A stretch of DNA of 34,303 nucleotides from a virus. Of this stretch, positions 6,383 through 14,400 are shown in pieces (position 1 is the stretch's first letter; each line of letters starts with the position of its first letter). The DNA lies in IMG/VR virus record IMGVR_UViG_3300030101_001881, positions 1 to 34,303 of that record. One strand, written 5' to 3'. Under the pieces are notes generated by a model, which had not been told where the DNA came from, searched no databases, and worked only from the letters and a program-made list of their open reading frames with translations. The translations under genes were made by a program, and so were the position numbers.

Positions 6383-7504
6383 CTTATCTACAGCAGCTGC
6401 ATTGTCAGCGTCTGACTCTAACCAGTGACCGTATATGCCTTGCGTAATGCGAATGTCGCTGTGACCCATGTATGTTTTTACACGCCACAAATCATCCGGG
6501 TACGCCTGGAGAAGCTTTGATGCATAATAGTGTCTAAGCTCATGCCAGGTAATTGGTGCAACACCAGCGCGTCTGCAAGCGTCTTTAATACGTGTAAGAT
6601 ACTTTGCAGCTGTAACCGGATGATTGAACTCAGTACCGAACACAAGTCTGTCAGGATCGTTTGGTCTGCCTTGTGCTATAAACAGCTCTTTAAGTGCAGC
6701 CAGTACGTCACGAGTAAGCGGTATAGTACGCAACCCAGAATATGTTTTAGTGCTGCCTATGTCAGTAGTCTTGTGTTTAATCGCACGATCAATAACAACC
6801 TTGCCAGCTGTAAGATCTATCTGCCCCCAGGTAAGAGCACGTTGCTCACCCTGACGAACACCAGTAGTACATGCAAAGCGAGCAAAGAACTGCCATCTAG
6901 TACAGAGCTGAGAGATGATGTTGTTGATTACATCAGTAGCAATGCGCTGTGCTTTGTTGCTACCTTCAGCAGTCTGTATCGCACCTTTGCGCTTAACACC
7001 TTCTAGCGGATTAGTTTCTCTACAGCCCTCGATGATGGCGTAGTTGATCATCATGCCAACTGAGCCACAGATATTTTTTACAGTCTTGTCTGTGCGCTTT
7101 ACTTTAAGCTGATCCATTACCTGGTGGGCAACCATGCCCTTGGTAAGATCTGCAACACGCATGTCAGCAAGCGGCTTGCCATCGACAACGCAATCTAAAA
7201 AACAATCTACGTGTCGTACTTTTTCCTGGTGGTAGCTTTTTGATTGCTCGCCGGCACGATATTCTTTTTCAACTTGTGCAATGTAATTTTTTGCAAGCTC
7301 GTAGAACGTCCACTTCCAGGCATCACTAGATTTATTAGTGTCTGACGTTTCTTTTACAAGCGCGTCTATATAAGCTTGCGCTTGCTCGCGTGTTTCATAA
7401 AATTTACGTGTGCCACCAGACAAAGCAGATCGTGTATCTACACACCAAGGACTGTGTCCAGCAAGCGCTCTACTTTTACTTTTTTTAGGCGAAACTTGTA
7501 ACAT
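6365..7504 (-). CDS. int: Tyrosine integrase
   Basis: The protein is about 379 residues. An N-terminal arm-binding and SAM-like region (FYELAKNYIAQVEKEYRAG) is followed by a catalytic domain with TTGVRQGEQRALTW (catalytic Arg), TWHELRHYYAS (HxxR) and GHSDIRITQGIYGHWL (nucleophile Tyr, about 21 residues from the end). I chose ATG 7504 because GGAG lies 6 nt upstream, while the ATG at 7516 lies inside the shared leader block. It inserts the phage at a tRNA 3' end, using the attP core at about 7661-7687. A promoter at 7538-7566 resembles the cro promoter. Confidence 0.95.
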   Translation of the reverse strand: MLQVSPKKSKSRALAGHSPWCVDTRSALSGGTRKFYETREQAQAYIDALVKETSDTNKSSDAWKWTFYELAKNYIAQVEKEYRAGEQSKSYHQEKVRHVDCFLDCVVDGKPLADMRVADLTKGMVAHQVMDQLKVKRTDKTVKNICGSVGMMINYAIIEGCRETNPLEGVKRKGAIQTAEGSNKAQRIATDVINNIISQLCTRWQFFARFACTTGVRQGEQRALTWGQIDLTAGKVVIDRAIKHKTTDIGSTKTYSGLRTIPLTRDVLAALKELFIAQGRPNDPDRLVFGTEFNHPVTAAKYLTRIKDACRRAGVAPITWHELRHYYASKLLQAYPDDLWRVKTYMGHSDIRITQGIYGHWLESDADNAAAVDKLSAIF

Positions 7505-7510
7505 ATCTAT

Positions 7511-7566
7511 CTCCATTTCTTGTCGCTTTATATCAAGAATGTATGATTTTATTAGACAAATTACAA
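7511..7566 (-). promoter_or_regulatory. Integrase promoter and shared leader block
   Basis: On the minus strand TTGTAA (7566-7561), 17 nt and TACATT (7543-7538) form a plausible promoter. The same TTGTAA box is used by cro. ATTCTTGATAT (7540-7530) also occurs just before cro. The leader contains GCGACAAGAAATGGAG (7526-7511), identical over 16 nt to the exonuclease leader. Confidence 0.5.
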
Positions 7567-7800
7567 GTGTTACCCGCGACCCCCCCTAACCTTTTTGGCA
7601 CACAGCTTGGCACACGGACACCCCCAAAAGGGGTTAAGCCATTGTTTTATATAGGAAATAGGTGGCGCGGTTGACGGGACTCGAACCTGACAAATACCTG
7701 TTTATATTGCATTTTTCTAAAGTTTTTGCACCATCTTGCACCAATTTGTGCATGGTTGTGCGTAGACGTTTGGCACACATCTGGCACACCGTGTGCCAAA
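7567..7800. other. attP region: tRNA 3' tail flanked by integrase arm-like repeats
   Basis: No gene lies here. The core at 7661-7687 read on the minus strand is GGTTCGAGTCCCGTC followed by AACCGCGCCACC: the T-loop, 3' acceptor strand and encoded CCA of a tRNA. The isotype is uncertain; acceptor CAACCGC and discriminator G are visible. No 5' half of a tRNA is present. The ten-base word TTTGGCACAC or its complement or a one-base variant occurs at 7595-7604, 7606-7615, 7769-7778, 7780-7789 and 7791-7800. The last two form a 7-bp inverted repeat around CCG (7782-7798). Their placement on both sides of the core fits integrase arm sites. Confidence 0.75.
7661..7687 (-). other. attP core (tRNA 3'-end identity)
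   Basis: The minus strand reads a tRNA T-arm (TTCGAGTCCCGTC) and acceptor end through CGCGCCACC. Integrases of this class use such 3' tRNA segments and restore the host gene on insertion. The stem strand 5' of TTCGAGT (TCAGG) does not fully pair with CCCGT, which marks where phage and host sequence diverge. Confidence 0.75.
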
Positions 7801-8031
7801 TTACGAATCAAAATCAGGCTCTGGTCTAGGCTTTGGTTTAGGCATCGATGCAACTATATGTGACTGTTCACAACGCATCATAATTACACCATATCTTTCT
7901 TGCATAACGTCACGCAAATCAGTCTGCGTTACAGCTACACAATCGTCGTAACTCTCAAACATAAGTATGTGCTGATACGAGCTATCTTGAATGGAATACG
8001 TGAGCCAAAGAATAGTCCAAAACTTTATCAC
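7801..8031 (-). CDS. Small protein with hydrophobic N-terminus, type WxLWL
   Basis: This 76-residue protein starts at a GTG overlapping the previous stop (GTGA). The N-terminus (FWTILWLTYSI) is a short hydrophobic segment that could be a signal or membrane anchor. It is followed by HILMFESYDDCVAVTQ, a second cysteine in MMRCEQSH and a proline-rich tail. The layout resembles the 53-residue protein at 10081-10242 (WVLLWL, then SYSSEEQC, then VVCIEI), so the two are probably distant paralogues. Function unknown. It is the last gene of the late transcription unit. Confidence 0.6.
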   Translation of the reverse strand: MIKFWTILWLTYSIQDSSYQHILMFESYDDCVAVTQTDLRDVMQERYGVIMMRCEQSHIVASMPKPKPRPEPDFDS

Positions 8032-8231
8032 TTTTTGTTCTCGTTGATGCGTGAGATCCGTTTGCCTTTGCGAACTGCATCAGCCTTTGAGCTTGCTCCC
8101 CAATCACGCAGCGCTTGTAGAAGTGGTGTCGCTTTACCGTTCTTTTTTTCACGCCCAGGCATCTTGCCCATGCGCTGGAGAAACGCTGCTCGCCTACCGG
8201 AGTTACCAGATTTCTCAGGAGCACTAGCCAC
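8028..8231 (-). CDS. Small basic protein
   Basis: This 67-residue lysine- and arginine-rich protein (SGRRAAFLQRMGKMPG, LLQALRDWGASSKADAVRKG) starts at a GTG that overlaps the stop of the preceding tiny basic gene. I recall similar small basic proteins near the ends of marine phage genomes, without known function. It may bind DNA, given its charge. Confidence 0.6.
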   Translation of the reverse strand: MASAPEKSGNSGRRAAFLQRMGKMPGREKKNGKATPLLQALRDWGASSKADAVRKGKRISRINENKK

Positions 8232-8403
8232 CGTATGACCCCATCATTGATTTCTTTTTCTTTGGCTTCTTGGCGGTCTTCGCAGCATCTTTAAAATTTT
8301 GCGCTGTAGGAGCTCCAGGTGATCCAGGCTTACGCATCTTCTCGCCACTACCACCAGCTATGCGCTTCCGTTTTTTGTGAATGTTCTCATACAATCCAGG
8401 CAT
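8224..8403 (-). CDS. Tiny lysine-rich protein ending SMMGSYGG
   Basis: This 59-residue protein starts at ATG 8403, with GGAGAAAGGA upstream. It begins MPGLYENIHKKRKR and ends KKPKKKKSMMGSYGG. It shares the MPG start with the gene upstream and the C-terminal motif with the products at 8405, 8557 and 30200. Function is unknown, but the repeated tail suggests a shared binding partner or structural role. Confidence 0.7.
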   Translation of the reverse strand: MPGLYENIHKKRKRIAGGSGEKMRKPGSPGAPTAQNFKDAAKTAKKPKKKKSMMGSYGG

Positions 8404-8404
8404 G

Positions 8405-8557
8405 TTATTTCCTTTCTCCAAAACTATTCATCATTGATTTTTTTTTAGGCTTCTTTTTTTTAAGCTCTGCAAAGTCAGCACCAGTAATCTGGTTTTTAGG
8501 TTCAGCAGCTGATGCAATTTTCATTTGCTTGGCAGAAAGCTTTTTTATTCCCGGCAT
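8405..8557 (-). CDS. Tiny lysine-rich protein ending KKKSMMNSFG
   Basis: This 50-residue protein starts MPGIKKLSAKQMKIASAAEP, continues QITGADFAELKKKKPKKKSM and ends MNSFGERK. Its ATG overlaps the stop of the 19-residue gene upstream (TAATG), and its stop lies 1 nt before the next ATG. The MPG start and the S-M-M-x-S-(Y/F)-G tail make it a sibling of the gene at 8224-8403. Confidence 0.6.
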   Translation of the reverse strand: MPGIKKLSAKQMKIASAAEPKNQITGADFAELKKKKPKKKSMMNSFGERK

Positions 8558-8616
8558 TACTTTCCCTTTCCGTATCCGCTCATAATTGATTTCTTAGGCT
8601 TTGGTTTCTTTTTCAT
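8557..8616 (-). CDS. 19-residue lysine-rich peptide
   Basis: ATG 8616 has a strong AAGGAG 6 nt upstream, just after the endolysin stop. The encoded peptide is MKKKPKPKKSIMSGYGKGK. It is little more than the basic tail shared by the neighbouring miniproteins, which supports its being real. It is too small for a fold. Confidence 0.5.
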   Translation of the reverse strand: MKKKPKPKKSIMSGYGKGK

Positions 8617-8626
8617 AGTCAGCTCC

Positions 8627-9028
8627 TTATGTCATAAGTTCAAAATGTGGGGCATCAATGAACGGCCTACGTCCTTGCCCTCGCCTAGTATCAATGTAGT
8701 CATTCATTGCAGCTTCCATTGTGTCATCCCACTGGGCAATGTTAGGCACTGTCCACGATGCTCCCCAACGACATGGCACATCTACAGTGCGAGCCCCTTC
8801 AGCCATCGCGTCTGCAATGTCTACAGCCAGGCCATCGATGTGCTTAGACTTCATTGTCTGGCTCGCTCCTTTAGCCACAAGAGCTTTCTGTTCTTCTATA
8901 GTTCGCAGCCCACAGATAACGCCAAAATCTATCTTAGTTGCACCAATAGCGTGTTTCACTATTGCTACCAGGCGCTCGTCTACACCCTCTAATTTTTCTA
9001 AGCTGCGATTGCTTAATTTAAATGTCAT
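8627..9028 (-). CDS. Endolysin, M15-family peptidoglycan peptidase
   Basis: From ATG 9028 (overlapping the previous stop, TAATG) the protein has 133 residues. MKSKHIDGLAVDIAD supplies the zinc ligands H63 and D70 (SxHxxGxAxD), and the C-terminal PHFEL supplies H128. ICGLRTIEEQKALVAKG is the typical preceding arginine loop. M15 endolysins cut L-alanyl-D-glutamate or similar bonds in peptidoglycan peptides, as in phage T5. With the holin two genes upstream it forms the lysis module. There is no signal peptide, so release depends on the holin. Confidence 0.9.
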   Translation of the reverse strand: MTFKLSNRSLEKLEGVDERLVAIVKHAIGATKIDFGVICGLRTIEEQKALVAKGASQTMKSKHIDGLAVDIADAMAEGARTVDVPCRWGASWTVPNIAQWDDTMEAAMNDYIDTRRGQGRRPFIDAPHFELMT

Positions 9029-9294
9029 TAGTCTTTCTCCACTGGTTTCATTCCCCATTGCCTGGTGTAACCAAACTCTTCGTAAGCAGCTGCCCAACGA
9101 TTTTCAGTAAATGTTGCAAATGAAATGAGCTTGTCAGTATCTGCGTAGAGCTCGTTAACCCACTCAGTGTTGTCTGCTACTTGCTTTTCCAAGTGCTCTA
9201 TTCGATGAGCTTGATCTGACACCCACCAAACGCCAGCTACAACTTGAGCAATCATAGCTAGCACAAGCGCTAAAGGCAGTTTTAAATCTGCCAT
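9028..9294 (-). CDS. Small membrane protein with coiled coil in lysis module
   Basis: This 88-residue protein has one N-terminal transmembrane segment (LALVLAMIAQVVAGVWWV) followed by a helical region (HRIEHLEKQVADNTEWVNEL). It lies between holin and endolysin. This is the place and topology of an inner-membrane spanin, although no outer-membrane partner with a lipobox was found. A second holin or antiholin is an alternative. Confidence 0.6.
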   Translation of the reverse strand: MADLKLPLALVLAMIAQVVAGVWWVSDQAHRIEHLEKQVADNTEWVNELYADTDKLISFATFTENRWAAAYEEFGYTRQWGMKPVEKD

Positions 9295-9680
9295 TATTTT
9301 TTTCCGAAAAATTTCGTTGCTGACCTAACAGCAAAGCTACTAGCTACGATTACGCCTAGCGTGTACTGATACCACTCAGGCATTTGCTCTAGCGCTGTAA
9401 AGCCTTCTGCAACAACAGTACGACCCCACTCACCAGTAAACACAAGAATTAATGGTATGCTGAAAAGGATTACTAAATACTCATCTTTCCATGAGTTCAT
9501 AGTACCTTGAGCCATCAGTTTTTCCCACTCAGCCTCGCTCGTAGCGGCTGACTTCATGATGGTAGCTTTGGCTTCGGCCTCTACTAACTTAAGGTTTGCA
9601 GCAGCAGCTTGGGCATTTGCTTTTCCTTTAAGATAACCACTAGCCAGCTCAGCTAGTGGGTTTATTAGAGCTTGTAGCAT
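9294..9680 (-). CDS. 3TM holin family protein (GTA-holin-like)
   Basis: I chose ATG 9680, giving 128 residues that begin MLQALINPLAELASGYLKGK, because GGGGA precedes it and homologues start near here. A helical N-terminal part rich in Ala/Lys/Glu is followed by NSWKDEYLVILFSIPLILVF and MPEWYQYTLGVIVASSFAVR. These match the phage/GTA 3TM holin family (WKDEYW, MPEWY motifs). Holins form membrane lesions that time lysis and let the endolysin out. The start lies inside the preceding gene (overlap of 32 nt). Confidence 0.8.
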   Translation of the reverse strand: MLQALINPLAELASGYLKGKANAQAAAANLKLVEAEAKATIMKSAATSEAEWEKLMAQGTMNSWKDEYLVILFSIPLILVFTGEWGRTVVAEGFTALEQMPEWYQYTLGVIVASSFAVRSATKFFGKK

Positions 9681-9975
9681 TTTTATTCCCCATGTTTGTA
9701 AAGCCAAAGTACGCTGCTGTAACACCTGATACTGCAACCACATAAACTGCTGCTATGTCTGCAAGAAGATTAGAGGCTTGTTCTAAACCCATCCAAGAGG
9801 CAAGAACGATAGCAAATGGGTATAAAACCATACCACTAAGGGCGAACCAAGTCATGCGGAGCTGTGCATCACGTTTGGCATCAGCATCTTCCATCATCCT
9901 ACGTCGATCTTCTAGCATAATCTCACGCTCATCTGGATCAATCTTGCCGTTGTTGTTGAAGTCGTATTCGTTCAT
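9649..9975 (-). CDS. Membrane protein with EF-hand-like N-terminus
   Basis: This 108-residue protein opens with DFNNNGKIDPDE, a good calcium-binding EF-hand/dockerin loop (D-x-N-x-N-G-x-I-x-x-x-E). A charged helix and two hydrophobic segments follow (WFALSGMVLYPFAIVLASWM and AVYVVAVSGVTAAYFGF). I recall the same combination in other marine phages next to holin genes. A membrane role in lysis, possibly calcium-responsive, is a guess. It overlaps genes on both sides. Confidence 0.65.
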   Translation of the reverse strand: MNEYDFNNNGKIDPDEREIMLEDRRRMMEDADAKRDAQLRMTWFALSGMVLYPFAIVLASWMGLEQASNLLADIAAVYVVAVSGVTAAYFGFTNMGNKNATSSNKPTS

Positions 9976-10084
9976 TTATTATCCTTGCTGCATTGACTGC
10001 AATTAAGCGTTCACGAGTTATAACGATCACTTTTCCATCCTGGTCATACAAGATGAAACGGCCTTTCCACTCACGTAAAATCAA
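9938..10084 (-). CDS. 48-residue protein with probable TTG start
   Basis: The open frame reads MILREWKGRFILYDQDGKVI, then VITRERLIAVNAARI and a Gln/Arg-rich tail. TTG at 10084 overlaps the upstream stop (TTGA). The REWKGRFILYDQDGKVIVIT pattern of short strands looks like a real small fold. Its 3' end overlaps the next gene by 38 nt. There is no clear ribosome site, so the start is uncertain. Confidence 0.45.
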   Translation of the reverse strand: MILREWKGRFILYDQDGKVIVITRERLIAVNAARIINERIRLQQQRQD

Positions 10085-10242
10085 CGCTCTATTTCAATAC
10101 ATACCACTTTAGAATTATTGTTTGTGACCAATACCTTGGCCTGTGACATTGAAGTTTTACATTGCTCTTCCGAGCTGTAGCTACCAACGTGGTAGTGATC
10201 GAACTGCCCAGACACTATCTGAAGCCATAACAATACCCACAT
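10081..10242 (-). CDS. 53-residue protein with hydrophobic N-terminus
   Basis: ATG 10242 follows the upstream stop directly. The sequence opens MWVLLWLQIVSGQFDHYHVG, continues SYSSEEQCKTSMSQAKVLVT and ends with VVCIEIER. A short N-terminal hydrophobic stretch and two cysteines suggest membrane association or export. It resembles the gene at 7801-8031 and, from memory, small proteins in other marine phages. Function unknown. Confidence 0.65.
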   Translation of the reverse strand: MWVLLWLQIVSGQFDHYHVGSYSSEEQCKTSMSQAKVLVTNNNSKVVCIEIER

Positions 10243-10243
10243 T

Positions 10244-10720
10244 TTACCAGCGTCCTTGCTGCCGTCCTATAAGCCAAAACATAAAACCAAGTGCAGCAGC
10301 ACCGCCAAGAAATAATAAAAAACCTATAGTGAAATTAATCATAGCATCTATGCGCTCTTGCTTTTTATATAGCTCCTCCTTGCGTTGCTTGCGCATACGA
10401 GCTTCTATCTGCAAAACTTCTTCCCAAGCACTAGGCCCATAATTCCACGAGATGTGATCTTTGATCTCTGCTCTCATCTGTTCCATTTTCTTTTTGTTTG
10501 CAAATATCTCTATTGCTGTTTCTTCATCTGATCCTTTAAAAGTTCTTTGCCAAAACGGAGGATTCTTTTGTCTTTCCTCAAGGTTTGTAAAATCAGAAAA
10601 AGCTTTGCCCCAAGTGGAAAGCTGAGAATGCATATCTTGTAAATCTTTCCCAGCTCCGATAGCACCCTTGAGCGCCTTAAACGCCCCTGTCGCTAGGGCA
10701 ACACATGAAACCGGATCCAA
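10244..10720 (-). CDS. Conserved phage membrane-anchored protein, TTG start
   Basis: This 158-residue protein begins at TTG 10720, because the family N-terminus MDPVS starts there and no ATG is in frame nearby. A small amphipathic N-terminus is followed by NPPFWQRTFKGSDEETAIEIF and AEIKDHISWNYGPSAWEEVL, then basic helices and one C-terminal transmembrane segment (IGFLLFLGGAAALGFMFWLI). I recall relatives in marine podo- and myophages, where they are of unknown function. It may sit in the membrane late in infection. Confidence 0.7.
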   Translation of the reverse strand: MDPVSCVALATGAFKALKGAIGAGKDLQDMHSQLSTWGKAFSDFTNLEERQKNPPFWQRTFKGSDEETAIEIFANKKKMEQMRAEIKDHISWNYGPSAWEEVLQIEARMRKQRKEELYKKQERIDAMINFTIGFLLFLGGAAALGFMFWLIGRQQGRW

Positions 10721-10724
10721 TTAA

Positions 10725-10922
10725 CTAGCCTAAGAAGTTCATTCGTATAAGTAGCAGTAAGCTTGCACCAGTGATTGCAATGAGTATCATTTCCAAACGC
10801 TTGATCCTCTGCTGTAGATCTTTAACTGTAAGCGTAATAGTAGTCTTTATTTCAACAACATCTTTCTCGACTTGATCTATCCGCGAGTGTGCTTGTGAAA
10901 GTGTGCGAGTACGTTTATCCAT
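10725..10922 (-). CDS. Small coiled-coil protein with C-terminal membrane anchor
   Basis: This 65-residue protein has a heptad-like helix (SRIDQVEKDVVEIKTTITLT, VKDLQQRIKRLEM) ending in a transmembrane segment (ILIAITGASLLLLIRM). The layout resembles haemolysin XhlA-like phage lysis proteins. It overlaps the upstream gene by 8 nt. Confidence 0.65.
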   Translation of the reverse strand: MDKRTRTLSQAHSRIDQVEKDVVEIKTTITLTVKDLQQRIKRLEMILIAITGASLLLLIRMNFLG

Positions 10923-11118
10923 CTTTTACTAACTCTTTTTTTAAACGTTGCATGAAAGCCTCACGACCTACTTGCAGTTGCGTTAAATTAAACTGAGTGC
11001 TGGCTATCTTTTGATCCAAAGATCCAATATGATTTAGACAGCCCTTTGCTTCATCAGATAGCTGATTTTCAGTGTATTCTATCTCGTCAATCGTAATGAC
11101 CTTTTTATCTTCAGTCAT
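10915..11118 (-). CDS. DUF6447-like small protein
   Basis: This 67-residue protein reads KVITIDEIEYTENQLSDEAK, then a helix ending LKKELVKDG. The pattern of a short strand pair (VITIDEIEY) followed by LSDEAKGCLNHI and a long helix matches the small phage family annotated DUF6447. Function unknown. AGGAG precedes the ATG. Confidence 0.65.
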   Translation of the reverse strand: MTEDKKVITIDEIEYTENQLSDEAKGCLNHIGSLDQKIASTQFNLTQLQVGREAFMQRLKKELVKDG

Positions 11119-11136
11119 GTTGATCTCCTTTCTAAG

Positions 11137-11445
11137 TCATACAGCCCAAGGTTTTCCTGTGCCTGTGGTTGGTGTTTTCTGAAGATTAATGTTATCAGCG
11201 ATACCTGCTTCAATCGCATCCTTGTCTAAAGCAGCTTGCGCCCAAGCAATGCAGTTTGCTTCCGTTACGCTGTCGTATGCAATAAAACCGCTATCTGATG
11301 CATTTGGCGTGTGGCCTGTTGTGCCGTAATTAGATGCTGAGTGATCGCCATCTACCCCTGTGCAACGCCAATGAATTACAGTAATACCACCGTCAGACAG
11401 ATTGCGTTCTACTGTTTCAACAGTCCATGTGTGTGTTACAGCCAT
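11137..11445 (-). CDS. Conserved small protein downstream of tail fibre (DUF7936-like)
   Basis: This 102-residue protein begins MAVTHTWTVETVERNLSDGG, continues with GITVIHWRCTGVDGDHSA and has AYDSVTEANCIAWAQAAL. I recall this architecture from small genes next to tail fibres in marine phages. It starts 4 nt after the tail-fibre stop. A virion or fibre-associated role is suggested only by location. Confidence 0.65.
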   Translation of the reverse strand: MAVTHTWTVETVERNLSDGGITVIHWRCTGVDGDHSASNYGTTGHTPNASDSGFIAYDSVTEANCIAWAQAALDKDAIEAGIADNINLQKTPTTGTGKPWAV

Positions 11446-11448
11446 GTG

Positions 11449-14400
11449 TTATACTCCTTCTAATGCTGTTATTCTTGCTTCTAGCTCTTGAATTGTTTTT
11501 ACTAGCAATGGCACAAGATGACTGTGATCAATGCCTTGCATTACTGCATTCCCCTCATCATCGACCTCATCTTTTATGCCAGTAATTGCCTGTGGTACGA
11601 TTGATTGAACCTCATGCGCTAAAAAACCATCTGACCTAGTGCTATCTGCAATCCACTCAAAATTAACAGGGTTAAGTTGCTTTAGACGATCTGTTGCGCC
11701 TGTCATTGGCTGAACGTCAGTTTTTAGGCGGTAGTCTGATGAAGTGTTGTAACTAGTGCTAGAACCACTGACATCAATTGACCCAACATCAGCCCCATTA
11801 ATGTGAAAAATAAGTATTTCACGGTTTCCGTCAGTCCCTAATTTTAAAGGTGTGCCACCATCACGGTGAATACCAGTTCCGTTGGCAGCATTCATGATGA
11901 CTTGACTTACATGATTACCTATAGGATTTGTGTTTGTTCCTCCAATAAGTACGTTATTGCTGCTGTCTACACGGATCTGCTCCGTAGCATTGGTTCCAAT
12001 ACGTAACGAATCTGTTCCGTGGTCATAAATTAAGTATCCTGCAAATTGTCCTGACCCAGAAGTTGCGTCAGAAAAATAAATATTTGACCTATCACTGTTT
12101 GTTGATCTGAGTGTTAAACCAACTTTCCCGCTTTCAGAAACAGTTAACCTATCTGCTTCTCCAGATGAACCAGCAGTGCTAGTGCCAATCATCACCTTGC
12201 CACCGCCTATTCGCATAACTTCCGTAGATCCAGCCTTAAAAAGAGTTACACTTGCACTAGCATGTGTATTCCCATGAAGAGTTATGCCAGCGCCAGCATG
12301 CTCTGCATTAGAGCCAGTAAGAATTAAGGTATCGCCAGTTCCATTAGAGCCGATTACCCCACCGCCCTCAAGCTGTAATGCTCCTGTTGAAGTCATGGTT
12401 AAGTGGGTAGCGTGGTTAGTACCAAACAACATTCTGTTATCAGAGTGAACATATTGAATATAACCTTCATACTGTTGGCTTGTGGTTGTACCATCCGCAA
12501 ACATAAGGTTACCTGTGCTACCGTTGCCAGAATAGATAGTCATGCCTTGATCACCAGAGCCACTGCCAAGGACAAACAAATCAGCACCTGCTACTTGGTT
12601 GAAAGAAGCATTCGCAGATGTTTTCAAGCCTAATCTTCCGCTACTGTCGATGCGGAGTCTCTCAACTTGGCCTGACCCTGCATTCGTTTTAAACGCTAAA
12701 GCCTGAGTATAACCGCTAGAAATATAAGCAACGCTATCACTGTCAGAACCAATATCTACGCCAAATCCTGAAGTATTGTGAAATTCTGCGATTGCCCCTG
12801 ATGCACCTGATATACGAACATCAAGAGGAGCCGTTGGGCTTGAATGTCCAATTCCAACATTGCCGCCCTCAGACATATCAATTGTAATAGCATCAATCTC
12901 ACTACCACCGTCATTACCTCTTATAACAAAATCACCGTCACTGATTTGAGATTTTACAATAAGATTGTTACCACTTTTTGCTACTAATCCAAAAGAAGTG
13001 CCACCGTCTTTAAAATTTACAATTCCATCATCTGCATCAAGAATAATATCCCCTGCTACATCAAGAGTAAAATCACCAGATGTATTTGATATATTGCCAG
13101 TTACAGTAAGGCCACTTCCATCCACGACAGCTTTAGCACTTCCACCAGAATAAATAGTTGTATCAGTTGCAGTACTTCTCAAACGCAATGATGCTGTACT
13201 TATTTGAGCGCCACTGCCAGAAAGAGTTTGTGTATAAATATCAAAACTACTGTCATCAAAAGTTTGTACTAGCCTTGAGTAACCACCAGAAGTATTTGTT
13301 CCTTGCGTTAATTCCAAAAATGGTTGACTTGAATTGCCACTCGTATTTTTTGCATAAACATTTACAGTTGCATTACCGTCAGCCGTAGGCTCTTCAGCAG
13401 TTACATTATTACCTGTCAAAGTATGTGTAACAGTTATGTTTTTCCCACCTGTTAAATCTTTGTCTGCATCAACAACTAATGCCTTTGAGGCTGAAACTGT
13501 TCCAGCAGTAATTCCATCGATTGCTTCTAAATCTGTTTCAGAAATATCTGCACTGCCTATAACAAAACTTCCACCAGTAATTGCCCCAGTAGCAGTGAGA
13601 TTACGAAACGAAGAAACATCTTTATTTGTATCAACCACCACTGCTTTGCTTGCAGCTACTGTGCCAGCGGTCACACCATCAATAGCTTCAAGATCATTCT
13701 CATTAATGTCTGCGCTGCCAATTACAAAGCTACCACCAGTAATTGCTCCTGTGGCTGTAAGATTACGGAAACTTGCTATGTCTTTGTTTGCATCAACTTG
13801 AACAACTTTACTTGCAGCTACTGTACCAGCGGTCAGATCGTCAATTGCTTCAAGCTCTGCTTCAGAAATAACTGCACCAGACCCCAGTGTTATCGTACCA
13901 CTAACGTCTAAATTACCATTAACGTCAATTAGCGTAGCGTTTAGTTCAATCTCATCTGTCGCGTTAATATCTAGGACAGTGGCACTAGGAGCATTTATAA
14001 ACTGAGAAGCATCATTAAATTGTAGTTGCATTGTTGAATTTAACAGCAACCCTGTGTCTGCGACATGCGTAAGGGTAACGTCATTGTCTGCACCAAAGCC
14101 TAAAACAGCTGCGTCTGAAGCTAATTTTAAATCATTACCAATTTGAAAATCACCAGCAGCACTACTAACATCAACAATTAAATCCCATTTTGCACTGTCT
14201 GTATTTGTAGTAAGCGGCTGACTGCCCGATGATGTATGTGCTGTTTTTGCAATAAATATGTTGTTTGTACTTGTGTCTTTGACGAGATCACGTTCTACAT
14301 ATGCAGTACTAGCTGACCAGTTGCCTTTAAACGTTCCTAGCTCTTGAGTAACGGATAAATTACCACTACCGTCAAAAGCAAAAACTTTGTTTGCACGATC

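Noticed and set aside
7661-7735. Complete tRNA gene at the att site
   Set aside because: Only the T-arm and acceptor 3' end match. The sequence on the 5' side has no matching acceptor strand, D-arm or anticodon arm.
7782-7798. Intrinsic terminator after the last late gene
   Set aside because: The inverted repeat TGGCACA-CCG-TGTGCCA has no T run on either strand and is explained by two opposed arm-like repeats.
12403-13801. Plus-strand frames opposite the tail-fibre gene
   Set aside because: They mirror the low-complexity fibre sequence and have no ribosome sites or known motifs.
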